Origin: Bacillota bacterium
GTDB lineage: Bacteria; Bacillota; Clostridia; Oscillospirales; Ethanoligenentaceae
Direction: 5' to 3'
Assembly (NCBI GenBank): GCA_023391835.1
Contig: JAEWAE010000067.1
Span: forward strand, 1-25,851
DNA length: 25,851 nt
Shown in pieces: positions 1 through 6,794 of the stretch; within the stretch, counting starts at the first letter, position 1, and each line of letters starts with the position of its first letter. Both the position numbers and the translations under genes were made by a program. The notes beneath the pieces were generated by a model, which was given only the letters and a program-made list of their open reading frames with translations, did not search any database and was not told the DNA's origin.

Positions 1-125
1 GAGTATTGTTCCACTCCTTAGCATCCGGCCTACCTCCATGGCGTTTCTTTACGCCATGGTAGCCGTTATTCTTGAGTGGGTCAATTCCTCCGGCGTTTTG
101 GGTCAATTATACTCCGGCGATAACA
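1..125. mobile_element. Probable terminal end of an IS21-like insertion sequence (partial)
   Basis: This stretch has no gene. It carries two spaced copies of a GGGTCAATT...CTCCGGCG motif (about 78–95 and 100–119) and ends in TAACA, so the element would read inward on the minus strand as TGTTA. Multiple internal repeats at the ends and a TGT...ACA boundary are typical of IS21-family elements. A 9-bp stem-loop lies further in at 36–59. The transposase genes would be outside the window to the left. The family call rests on the repeat pattern only; the exact border (124–126) is inferred. Confidence 0.5.
36..59. repeat. Perfect 9-bp inverted repeat inside the IS-like end
   Basis: CCATGGCGT pairs with ACGCCATGG across a 6-base TTCTTT loop. 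No T-tract follows on either strand, so a simple intrinsic terminator is unlikely. It may insulate the element from outside transcription or be part of its end structure. Confidence 0.6.
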
Positions 126-138
126 CGTGCAAAAACAG

Positions 139-168
139 TTGGTAGCTTTTAATATAGTATGCTATAAT
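139..168 (+). promoter_or_regulatory. Sigma-A-type promoter of the 230–2841 operon
   Basis: TTGGTA (139–144), an 18-base spacer and TATAAT (163–168), with a TGC extended -10 directly before the hexamer. The predicted start is near 175, giving a leader of about 55 bases. It lies only 14 bases past the presumed insertion-sequence end. Confidence 0.65.
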
Positions 169-229
169 AATTCTGTCAATTTTCCCGCCGGGGCCGACCC
201 GGCGCCGGAGTATCTGAGGAGTTTTGCCG

Positions 230-619
230 TTGAAAAAGCTGAAACTGACTTTTCAAAACCACAGCTTCATCGCCCGTCTGCTGGAAAAGGAAGCGCCCGG
301 CACGGTGGCGGCCGTCGAAGCCGCATGCCCTTTCCGGTCGCGGCTGAGCTACGCCAAAATCGGCGACCGGGAAATCGTCTGCCAGACGCCGGCCTTTTTT
401 GACGAGGTGGAAAACCCCGTGAATCCCGGCGCGGGCGATGTGGTCTTTTACGGCCCGCGCCAGAGTCTCTGCGTTTTTTATGACAGGCTGGAGCCGCTTT
501 TTTATGTCAACCGGTTCGCCGTGGTGGAACCGGAGGACCTGCCGGCTCTGAAGCAGGCGGCCGATTCGGTCTGGGCCCATCCGGGGGAAATCCTCCGGGT
601 GGAAATTGTCGACGTCTGA
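230..619 (+). CDS. DUF3830 family cyclophilin-like protein
   Basis: A protein of about 129 residues resembling the DUF3830 family, small proteins with a cyclophilin-like beta-barrel fold and no established enzymatic role. The family call comes from overall sequence pattern: an N-terminal strand with KLTF, a central GDREIVCQTP-like segment and a FYGP...CVFYDR region. The reading frame extends to a TTG at 224, but GAGGAG at 216–221 is only 2 bases from it and 8 from the TTG at 230, so 230 is preferred. It is the first gene of an operon with an unknown helical protein, a flavin reductase-like protein and an SDR enzyme, which hints at small-molecule metabolism. Function is unknown. Confidence 0.75.
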   Translation: MKKLKLTFQNHSFIARLLEKEAPGTVAAVEAACPFRSRLSYAKIGDREIVCQTPAFFDEVENPVNPGAGDVVFYGPRQSLCVFYDRLEPLFYVNRFAVVEPEDLPALKQAADSVWAHPGEILRVEIVDV

Positions 620-641
620 GCCGCTGCGGGAGGGAAACGGA

Positions 642-1118
642 ATGAATCAGCTTGTCAGGGAATTTCACGATGCCATCGCCGCCGCGTGGCTCGACGCGCC
701 GGCGGATATCGACCGTCTGCTGTCGGTCAACCGCGATACCGGCAAAAATTTTGCGGTGTTGATGTACGCCAACGTCTTTTTTGACCAGACCAGTCTGACG
801 GTTTACGACCATTACATGCGGGCGCGGGCCGGCGCGGGGGATTTTGGCACTCTGCGCCGCATTGCGGGGGATTTTCTTGCCTCCGTCGGCTATTCGCTGC
901 GCACGGATTATCACATGCTCGACAGTCACACGCTGCTCATGCGGGCCGCCTGCGCCCTTTATGGGCTGGAGAGCTTTTCGGATATGGCCGAGCTGCTGCA
1001 AATCGTGCAGGCTTACCTGGTCCGCCTCTTTTTCTGGACGGATCTGTGCATGCCGTGGGACGCGATTTCCCGGGATTACGGGGCGCTGCGTGCCGCGCAT
1101 CCGGCTGTGCCGGAATGA
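642..1118 (+). CDS. Hypothetical protein, mostly helical
   Basis: I do not recognise this 158-residue protein. It appears largely alpha-helical, with no signal peptide and no clear membrane segment; a hydrophobic stretch near residues 125–137 (QAYLVRLFFW) looks like a buried helix. The frame is open back to 606, but the ATG at 642 follows a GGGAGGGAAACGG purine run and avoids overlap with the preceding gene. It lies 22 bases after the DUF3830 gene and 41 before the flavin reductase gene, so it is almost certainly co-transcribed. Acidic and aromatic residues (D, H, Y) are frequent in the middle, but I see no named motif. Confidence 0.7.
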   Translation: MNQLVREFHDAIAAAWLDAPADIDRLLSVNRDTGKNFAVLMYANVFFDQTSLTVYDHYMRARAGAGDFGTLRRIAGDFLASVGYSLRTDYHMLDSHTLLMRAACALYGLESFSDMAELLQIVQAYLVRLFFWTDLCMPWDAISRDYGALRAAHPAVPE

Positions 1119-1159
1119 CCGTGCCCGCTGAGGCAATTTATGAGGAAACGGACGGAAAC

Positions 1160-1807
1160 ATGCAAAACAGTGAGCCGGCCGGGCGGAAAACGGCAAAAGT
1201 CGAGTGGAAGGGCGGCGCGCTGTTGGCGCCGGTGCCGCCGGTGCTGGTGAGCTGCGGCACTTGGGAACATCCCAACGTGCTCACCGTGGCGTGGACGGGC
1301 ATCCTGAGTACCCATCCACCCAAGACCTACATTTCACTGCGGCCCTCCCGCTATTCCTACGGCCTCATCCGCGCTTCGGGGGAGTTTGCGGTCAACCTCA
1401 CCACGGCGAAGATGGTGCGTGCGGCGGATTTCTGTGGCGTGCGCTCGGGGCGGGATGTCGATAAATTCACCGCCACGGGGCTGGAGCCGGAACGCGCCGG
1501 CCGGGTTGCCTGCCCGGGCATCCGGCAAAGCCCCGTGCGGCTGGAATGCCGCGTGACGGATATCGTACCGCTGGGTTCCCACGACATGTTTCTGGCCGAC
1601 ATTGTGGCGGTGTGTGTGGATGAGCGCTTCATCGATGCCGACGGCCGGCTTCGGCTGGAAAACGCGGGTCTGGCCGCCTATGCCCACGGCGGCTACTTTG
1701 AGCTGGGCCGCCGGCTTGGAAATTTCGGCTTTTCGGTTTGTAAAAAATCGGCCGCCCGTCCGCCGCGCGGCGGGGGTCCGGCCGGGGGAAGGAGTCAGCA
1801 CATATGA
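1160..1807 (+). CDS. Flavin reductase-like / FMN-binding split-barrel protein
   Basis: A 215-residue protein of the flavin reductase-like family (FMN-binding split barrel). Relatives bind FMN and either reduce free flavin with NAD(P)H or act as small flavoproteins. Recognisable parts are the opening PVPPVLVSCG segment (about 24–33), the NVLTVAWTGILSTHPP region that forms the flavin pocket, the ISLRPSRYSYGLI stretch and the C-terminal GYFELGRRLGNFGFSV block typical of these proteins. The ATG at 1160 gives a family-sized protein; the open frame back to 1046 would overlap the previous gene. The last 15–20 residues (RPPRGGGPAGG) are low complexity, and their DNA holds the ribosome-binding site of the next gene, which overlaps by ATGA. 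Confidence 0.85.
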   Translation: MQNSEPAGRKTAKVEWKGGALLAPVPPVLVSCGTWEHPNVLTVAWTGILSTHPPKTYISLRPSRYSYGLIRASGEFAVNLTTAKMVRAADFCGVRSGRDVDKFTATGLEPERAGRVACPGIRQSPVRLECRVTDIVPLGSHDMFLADIVAVCVDERFIDADGRLRLENAGLAAYAHGGYFELGRRLGNFGFSVCKKSAARPPRGGGPAGGRSQHI

Positions 1808-2841
1808 AACGAGCGCTTTTTATCGGGGGCACCGGCACCATCAGCGGGGCGGTCGCCGCGCGGGCGGCCCGGGAGGGATGGGAGCTTTTCCTGCTCAACC
1901 GCGGCAGCGACACCGGGCGGATAACGCAGGGCGCGCATCTGCTGCGCGGCGACGCGGCGGATGAGGCGGCCGTCACCCGTCTGACGGCGGGCATGCACTT
2001 CGACACGGTGGTGGATTTCATCGCTTTCACACCCGACCAGGTTGAGCGGGATATCCGTCGCTTTGCGGGTCGGACGGAGCAGTATATCTTCATCAGTTCC
2101 GCGTCGGCCTATGAAAAACCGCCCAGGTCGTTTCGCATCACCGAAAAGACCCCGCTGCGCAACCCCTACTGGCAATATTCCCGGGATAAGGCCGCCTGCG
2201 AGGAACGGCTTTTTTCCGAATACCGTCAAAACGGTTTCCCCGTGACGGTGGTGCGGCCGAGCCACACCTATGATGAGCGCAAGACACCGGTGGCGGTGCA
2301 CGGGGCCCGGGGCAGCTGGCAGGTCATCGACCGCATCCGGCGCGGCAAGCCGGTGATCGTGCCGGGGGACGGCAGCTCCCTCTGGGTGCTCACATGGAGC
2401 GGGGACTTTGCCTGCGGCTTCGTGGGCCTGATGGGCAATCCCGCTGCCGTGGGCGAGAGTTTCCACATCACGTCCGACGAGGCGCTGACATGGGACGCCG
2501 TCTATGACGCCATCGGTCGGGCGTGGGGCGTCGAGCCCGTCAAGCTGCATGTGTCGACCGATTTTCTGGCTGCATGCGACCCGGCCCTGCGGGGCGGTCT
2601 GCTGGGCGACAAGTCGAATTCGGTATGCTTTGACAACGCAAAGCTGCGTGTCCTGGTGCCTGATTTCACCGACTTTCTGCCTTTTGAGGAAGGGGCCCGG
2701 CGCTGCGCGGACTATATGCGGGCCCATCCGGAGCGGCAGATTCCCGACCCGGAATTCGACCACTTCTGCGACCGTGTCGCCGCCGCGCGGGATGCGGCGC
2801 TGCGGGCTTTTCGACAGGGCGACGGTGCGCTGCCGGCTTGA
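1804..2841 (+). CDS. NAD-dependent epimerase/dehydratase family (SDR) protein
   Basis: A 345-residue extended short-chain dehydrogenase/reductase. The N-terminal GGTGTISG (residues 8–15) is the nucleotide-binding glycine motif. The active site is visible as FISSASAY followed by YSRDK, which fits the YxxxK catalytic pair. The substrate is unknown; the group contains nucleotide-sugar epimerases and related enzymes. The start is firm: GGAAGGAG at 1789–1796 precedes the ATG, which overlaps the flavin reductase stop (ATGA at 1804–1807), implying translational coupling. It is the last gene of the operon and converges on the helicase gene with a shared hairpin in between. Confidence 0.85.
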   Translation: MKRALFIGGTGTISGAVAARAAREGWELFLLNRGSDTGRITQGAHLLRGDAADEAAVTRLTAGMHFDTVVDFIAFTPDQVERDIRRFAGRTEQYIFISSASAYEKPPRSFRITEKTPLRNPYWQYSRDKAACEERLFSEYRQNGFPVTVVRPSHTYDERKTPVAVHGARGSWQVIDRIRRGKPVIVPGDGSSLWVLTWSGDFACGFVGLMGNPAAVGESFHITSDEALTWDAVYDAIGRAWGVEPVKLHVSTDFLAACDPALRGGLLGDKSNSVCFDNAKLRVLVPDFTDFLPFEEGARRCADYMRAHPERQIPDPEFDHFCDRVAAARDAALRAFRQGDGALPA

Positions 2842-2886
2842 TGCGGCGGACTATCCGGAAGTATCCGATCGGGTCCGTTTAAAAAA

Positions 2887-2916
2887 TCCGGCGGCATGGA
2901 ACATCATGCCGCCGGA
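2887..2916 (-). terminator. Intrinsic terminator of the helicase gene
   Basis: TCCGGCGGCATG pairs perfectly (12 bp) with CATGCCGCCGGA across a 6-base loop. Reading on the minus strand the stem is followed by TTTTTT, a strong U-tract. On the plus strand only TTTA follows, so it would stop the convergent SDR operon less efficiently. Confidence 0.85.
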
Positions 2917-2946
2917 TTTATGTACCCGCCGCCGGGAAAACGATTT

Positions 2947-4263
2947 TTACCGGTGTGCGGTGCCGCGTGGCGTTTCCCCGATCGGAGACGCCCCGCGCGC
3001 GGCGGGACGGCGGCCCCGTCCACCGCGGTTTTCCGTCCGGGCGGGTCTGGGGGAGCTTCCGCGATTACCTGGGTGGGGGGTTCCCCGCCGTCCGCCGCGG
3101 TTTTCTGCCGGAGCGGCATCCATGCCGGGCTGCAGGGGGAAGGGATGCTCCTCCACCACCGGGATCTTTTGGCCGATAAGCTTCTGGATGGCACGCAACT
3201 CGTCCTTCTCGTTTTCGTCGCAGAAAGACACCGCCGTGCCGCTCAGACCCGCACGGCCGGTGCGCCCGATGCGGTGGATGTAAGTCTCCGGCTCCGCCGG
3301 CAGATCGAAATTCACCACATAGGCCAGCCGCGAAATATCGATGCCGCGGGCCGCGATATCGGTGGCCACCAGCACGCGGGTCTGCCGCCCTTTGAAGTGC
3401 CGCAGGGCCAGCTGCCGCGCCGACTGGGATTTATTGCCGTGAATGGCCTCCGACGGGACATTCGATTTGCTCAAGAATTCGCTGAGCTTGTTGGCGCCGT
3501 ATTTGGTGCGGGTAAAGACCAGCACCGACCCGTCGTCGCCCGTACGCAGCATGTGCAGCAGCAGCTGCCGCTTATTTTTCTTGTTGACAAAATAGAGTGA
3601 TTGCCGTATCGTGTCCACCGTGGGGGATTCGGGCGAGACCGCCACCCGCACCGGCTCGTGCATGATGCTGGCGGCAAGCCCGGCGATCTCATTCGGCATG
3701 GTGGCCGAAAAAAGCAGCGTCTGCCGTTTGGCGGGCACTTTTTCGACGATGCGGTGCACGTCGTGGATAAAGCCCATGTCGAGCATGCGGTCGGCCTCAT
3801 CCAGTACGAGGATCTCGATGTTATCAAGGTGGATGATGTGCTGATTCATCAGGTCGAGCAGCCGCCCCGGTGTCGCAATGAGGATATCCAGCCCGCCGCG
3901 CACCGCGCTGACCTGCGGCACCTGCGAGACGCCGCCGTAAATGGCGGTGCAGCGCAGCTGGAGGTTGCGGCCGAAATCGGTGAAGCTGTCGCGGATCTGG
4001 ATGGCCAGTTCCCGCGTGGGGGCGAGTATGAGCGCCCGCATGGCGTGGCGTCCGCCCGCCGGCTGCCGCCCGCTGAGCAGCTGCAGCACCGGCACGGCGT
4101 AGGCCGCCGTTTTGCCGGTGCCGGTCTGGGCGGTGCCCAGCAGGTCTTTCCCTTCCAGCACGGGCGGGATGGACTGCTGCTGGATCGGGGTGGGTTCTTT
4201 GTATCCCTTCGTCTGGAGCGCACTCAGGATGGAGGGAAGAATGTTCAAATTGGCAAAGGTCAT
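2947..4263 (-). CDS. DEAD-box ATP-dependent RNA helicase (RhlE-like)
   Basis: A 438-residue DEAD-box helicase that unwinds RNA with ATP, probably in ribosome assembly, mRNA turnover or cold adaptation. Motifs appear in order: Q-motif region YKEPTPIQ (21–28), Walker A AQTGTGKT (45–52), PTREL (82–86), TPGR (131–134), DEAD (155–158), SAT (186–188), ARGIDI (305–310) and HRIGRTGR (330–337). The C-terminal 50 or so residues are rich in Arg, Gly and Pro (GNRG, ENRGG, GRGRRP), a typical disordered RNA-binding tail. A GGAG ribosome-binding site precedes the ATG. The gene is divergent from mutY and ends before a strong terminator. RhlE versus CshA subgrouping is not settled. Confidence 0.95.
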   Translation of the reverse strand: MTFANLNILPSILSALQTKGYKEPTPIQQQSIPPVLEGKDLLGTAQTGTGKTAAYAVPVLQLLSGRQPAGGRHAMRALILAPTRELAIQIRDSFTDFGRNLQLRCTAIYGGVSQVPQVSAVRGGLDILIATPGRLLDLMNQHIIHLDNIEILVLDEADRMLDMGFIHDVHRIVEKVPAKRQTLLFSATMPNEIAGLAASIMHEPVRVAVSPESPTVDTIRQSLYFVNKKNKRQLLLHMLRTGDDGSVLVFTRTKYGANKLSEFLSKSNVPSEAIHGNKSQSARQLALRHFKGRQTRVLVATDIAARGIDISRLAYVVNFDLPAEPETYIHRIGRTGRAGLSGTAVSFCDENEKDELRAIQKLIGQKIPVVEEHPFPLQPGMDAAPAENRGGRRGTPHPGNRGSSPRPARTENRGGRGRRPAARGASPIGETPRGTAHR

Positions 4264-4316
4264 TTTGATCTCCGTTTCTGGTAAAAATTCTCAATCGCTT
4301 TTGCGTTGACTTTACT

Positions 4317-4346
4317 ATTCTATCATGTTTGAAAACAGAAACGCAA
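4317..4346 (-). promoter_or_regulatory. Promoter of the DEAD-box helicase gene
   Basis: On the minus strand, TTGCGT (4346–4341), an 18-base spacer and TAGAAT (4322–4317) with an extended TGA directly upstream. Transcription would start near 4310, giving a 5' leader of about 47 bases. The site reaches into the upstream region of the divergent mutY gene. Confidence 0.5.
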
Positions 4347-4405
4347 GGATATTATTGGGAAGCCGTCGCTCGGCATTCCGACAGAGGAAAGGTTTGGTAA
4401 AATTT

Positions 4406-5512
4406 ATGGCAAAGACAAGTGCTCCCGCACAGCCGCCCGTGCCGGATCTCGGCCGGTTGGCTTCGACGACCGTGGGGATTGCCGACTGGTTTGTGAAAAA
4501 CGCCCGGCCGCTGCCGTGGCGCGAAAATCCGTCGCCCTATCGGGTGTGGGTGTCGGAAATCATGCTCCAGCAGACGCGTATCGAGGCCGTGATGCCGTAT
4601 TATGACCGGTTTATTGCCGCGCTGCCGGATATACCGGCCCTGGCCGCGGCGGCGGAGGACCGGCTGCTCAAGCTCTGGGAAGGGCTCGGCTATTACCGCC
4701 GGGTGCGCCATATGCAGCAGGCCGCCCGCGTGATGGTGGAAAAATACGGCGGCCACCTGCCCGCGGATTACGACAGTCTGCGCAGCCTGCCGGGCTTCGG
4801 CGAGTATGTGGCCGGCGCCGTGGCCTCCATCGCCTTCAACCTGCCGGTGCCGGCGGTGGATGGCAACGTGCTGCGGGTGCTGGCCCGGCTGACCGATTAC
4901 GGCGGCGATGTGATGCAGTCCCGTGTGCGGCGGGATTTCCGCGAAAAGCTCCGGGTCATCCTGCCGCCCGGACGGGCGGGGCAGTTTAACCAGGGCATCA
5001 TGGAACTGGGCGAGACGGTCTGCATCCCGGGCGGCACGCCTGCCTGCGCTCTGTGCCCGGCGGCGGGGGAGTGCCGGGCTTTTCACGAGGGGCGGGCGGC
5101 GCAGCTGCCGTTCCGTTCGGCCCGCAACCCCCGCATGGTGGAAGAACGCACCATCCTCGTCATCCTGTCGGGCGGGCGGGTATTGCTGCGGCGGCGTCCC
5201 GCCGCCGGCCTGCTCGGCGGCATGTGGGAGTTGCCGGGCGTGGAGGCCGTGCTCGACGGACCGGCCGTGGCGGCTTATCTGGCGGCCCGGGGCATCCCAG
5301 TGCAGGGAATCGCCCCGCTGCCCGACAGCAGGCATGTGTTTTCGCACCGCGAGTGGCACATGAAAGGATTTCGGGTGCGGGCCGGCGATTTCCCGGCTCC
5401 GGCGGGGTGCGTATGGGCCACCGCTGCGGAGCTGGGCTCGAGCTATGCGCTGGCAAGCGCCTTCCGCGCCTATTCCGGGCGCCTGCCCGCGTTGCTGCGG
5501 GGCGCCGAATAG
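4406..5512 (+). CDS. mutY: A/G-specific adenine DNA glycosylase MutY
   Basis: A 368-residue MutY that removes adenine mispaired with 8-oxoguanine. The HhH-GPD domain shows LPWRENPSPYRVWVSEIMLQQT with catalytic Glu51, the helix-hairpin-helix LPGFGEYVAGA (128–138) and catalytic Asp152 in AVDGN. Four cysteines for a 4Fe-4S cluster lie at 206, 214, 217 and 223; the spacing is C-X7-C-X2-C-X5-C, one residue longer in the first interval than the usual X6. The C-terminal third (about 245–360) is the NUDIX-like 8-oxoG recognition domain with FSHREW. The frame is open back to 4325, but the ATG at 4406 follows GAGGAAAGG (4384–4392) and gives the normal family N-terminus. No promoter on this strand was convincing. 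Confidence 0.95.
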   Translation: MAKTSAPAQPPVPDLGRLASTTVGIADWFVKNARPLPWRENPSPYRVWVSEIMLQQTRIEAVMPYYDRFIAALPDIPALAAAAEDRLLKLWEGLGYYRRVRHMQQAARVMVEKYGGHLPADYDSLRSLPGFGEYVAGAVASIAFNLPVPAVDGNVLRVLARLTDYGGDVMQSRVRRDFREKLRVILPPGRAGQFNQGIMELGETVCIPGGTPACALCPAAGECRAFHEGRAAQLPFRSARNPRMVEERTILVILSGGRVLLRRRPAAGLLGGMWELPGVEAVLDGPAVAAYLAARGIPVQGIAPLPDSRHVFSHREWHMKGFRVRAGDFPAPAGCVWATAAELGSSYALASAFRAYSGRLPALLRGAE

Positions 5513-5622
5513 GATAGGAAATGGGCCGGCCGGGCGTGATTTTTCGTCTGTCAGAGCAATTACAATATAGTAACAACCGGTAAATTTGCGGCTTTTGTGC
5601 TTTTTTTTTTCGGCAAAACAGG

Positions 5623-5628
5623 TATAAT
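5623..5628 (+). promoter_or_regulatory. Possible -10 element upstream of the glycosyltransferase cassette
   Basis: A perfect TATAAT lies in the otherwise empty 280-base gap between mutY and the glycosyltransferase gene. The region 17 bases upstream is only a T-run (5601–5610), so the -35 is poor. If used, it gives a leader of about 155 bases that contains the hairpin at 5700–5726. Confidence 0.4.
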
Positions 5629-5699
5629 GGGTCTGGCCCGTTCATAATCCAATATAAAATTATTTACAAATTGGACACATATGCTCTCTGCAGTCAAAA

Positions 5700-5726
5700 A
5701 CTCCTGCCAACTTTTGCGGCGGGAGT
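5700..5726 (+). terminator. Terminator-like hairpin in the leader of the glycosyltransferase gene
   Basis: ACTCCTGCC pairs with GGCGGGAGT (9 bp, one G·U) across a 9-base loop. The T-rich tract afterwards is broken (GCTATTTTCCGCTTTTTT). It could end mutY transcription or attenuate readthrough into the downstream cassette. Apart from this hairpin and the TATAAT, the 5513–5792 gap shows nothing I recognise. Confidence 0.5.
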
Positions 5727-5792
5727 GCTATTTTCCGCTTTTTTACGTTTGACCAGACATCTTGCAAATCGCATAAAGGGGATATATGCGCC

Positions 5793-6794
5793 ATGGCTAT
5801 GATTTCGTTTGTCATACCGGTTTACAATTCAGAAAAGACAGTGGAAGAAGTGGTGCGGAGGATTACGGCCACGGTGGAATCGCTGCCGGAAAGAGTCCGA
5901 TACGAGATCATCCTTATCAACGACAGCAGCCGCGACTCGGTCTATGACATCTGCCTGCGTCTGGGGCGGGAACGGCCCGACGTGGTGAGGCCCTTCTGCC
6001 TTTCAAAAAACTTCGGTCAGTCCCGCGCCATTATGGCCGGTTTCCATATGGTCCGGGGGGATTATGTGGTGTGCCTGGACGATGACCTGCAGACCATACC
6101 TGAAGAATTCCCCAAGCTGTACAACAAGCTGCTGGAGGACCGGCTCGACGTGGTTTTCGGCTATTACGAGCATAAACAGCACAGCCGGTTCCGCAATTTC
6201 GGCACCTGGCTCAACGAGCGGATGCAGGGCTTTATTCTCAATAAGCCCGCCTCGCTGCGCACCTCCACTTACTTCGTGGCGCGCCGGTATGTGGTCGACC
6301 AAATCGTGCAGTACGACCGGCCGTTCCCCTATATCGAGGGGCTGTTGCTGCTGATGACTGGCAGCATCGCGAGCATCCCCATCCGTCACGACAAGCGGCA
6401 TTACGGACGCTCGGGCTACAGCTTCGGCAAACTGGTGGACCTTTGGTTCAACGGCTTCACGAATTTTTCCGTGCGGCCGCTGCGCATTGCCTCGGTTCTG
6501 GGCGCGGTGAGCGCGCTGGCAGCCTTTGTGATGATGATCGCCTTTTTCATCGCGCGGCTCGCGGGCTCAAACGACCCCGCCGGCTGGGCCTCGACGATTG
6601 TGATCGTATTGTTTATCGGCGGAGTGCAGTTGATTTGCGTGGGGCTGCTGGGTGAGTATATCGGGCGCATTTATCTGAGCGTCAACCGCACGCCGCAGTT
6701 TATCATCCGCCCCGAAAGTTTTCCGGCGCAGGCACCGTCGGCACCCGCTGAAGCGGACGGGGCGGGCCTCAGGGAAGGGGGCGCGGCCCGATGA
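5793..6794 (+). CDS. Family 2 glycosyltransferase, polyprenyl-phosphate sugar synthase type
   Basis: A 333-residue GT2 enzyme of the ArnC/GtrB/DPM1 type, which transfers a sugar from a nucleotide donor to undecaprenyl phosphate on the inner membrane face. The GT-A domain starts with ISFVIPVYNSEKTVEE, has LINDSSRD (41–48) and the metal-binding DDD (96–98) in CLDDDLQ. Two C-terminal membrane helices lie at about 230–256 and 268–292, the second followed by GLLGEYIGRIY, a signature of this subgroup. The ATG at 5793 follows AAAGGGGA at about 10 bases. It overlaps the aminotransferase gene by ATGA, which suggests that the transferred sugar is the amino sugar made next door; that link is inferred. 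Confidence 0.9.
   Translation: MAMISFVIPVYNSEKTVEEVVRRITATVESLPERVRYEIILINDSSRDSVYDICLRLGRERPDVVRPFCLSKNFGQSRAIMAGFHMVRGDYVVCLDDDLQTIPEEFPKLYNKLLEDRLDVVFGYYEHKQHSRFRNFGTWLNERMQGFILNKPASLRTSTYFVARRYVVDQIVQYDRPFPYIEGLLLLMTGSIASIPIRHDKRHYGRSGYSFGKLVDLWFNGFTNFSVRPLRIASVLGAVSALAAFVMMIAFFIARLAGSNDPAGWASTIVIVLFIGGVQLICVGLLGEYIGRIYLSVNRTPQFIIRPESFPAQAPSAPAEADGAGLREGGAAR

Noticed and set aside
151..168. TATAG/CTATA dyad overlapping the first promoter's -10
   Set aside because: Only five base pairs of AT-rich repeat around the -10; this is expected by chance in a promoter region and not enough to call an operator.
127..402. Open reading frame of 91 codons at the left end
   Set aside because: It spans the promoter and overlaps the better-supported DUF3830 gene in another frame; its sequence is Arg/Pro/Gly-rich as expected for a shadow frame in GC-rich DNA.
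4306..4334. Plus-strand promoter for mutY starting with TTGACT at 4306
   Set aside because: No acceptable -10 lies 16–18 bases downstream; the best hexamers there are TTTGAA and TTGAAA.
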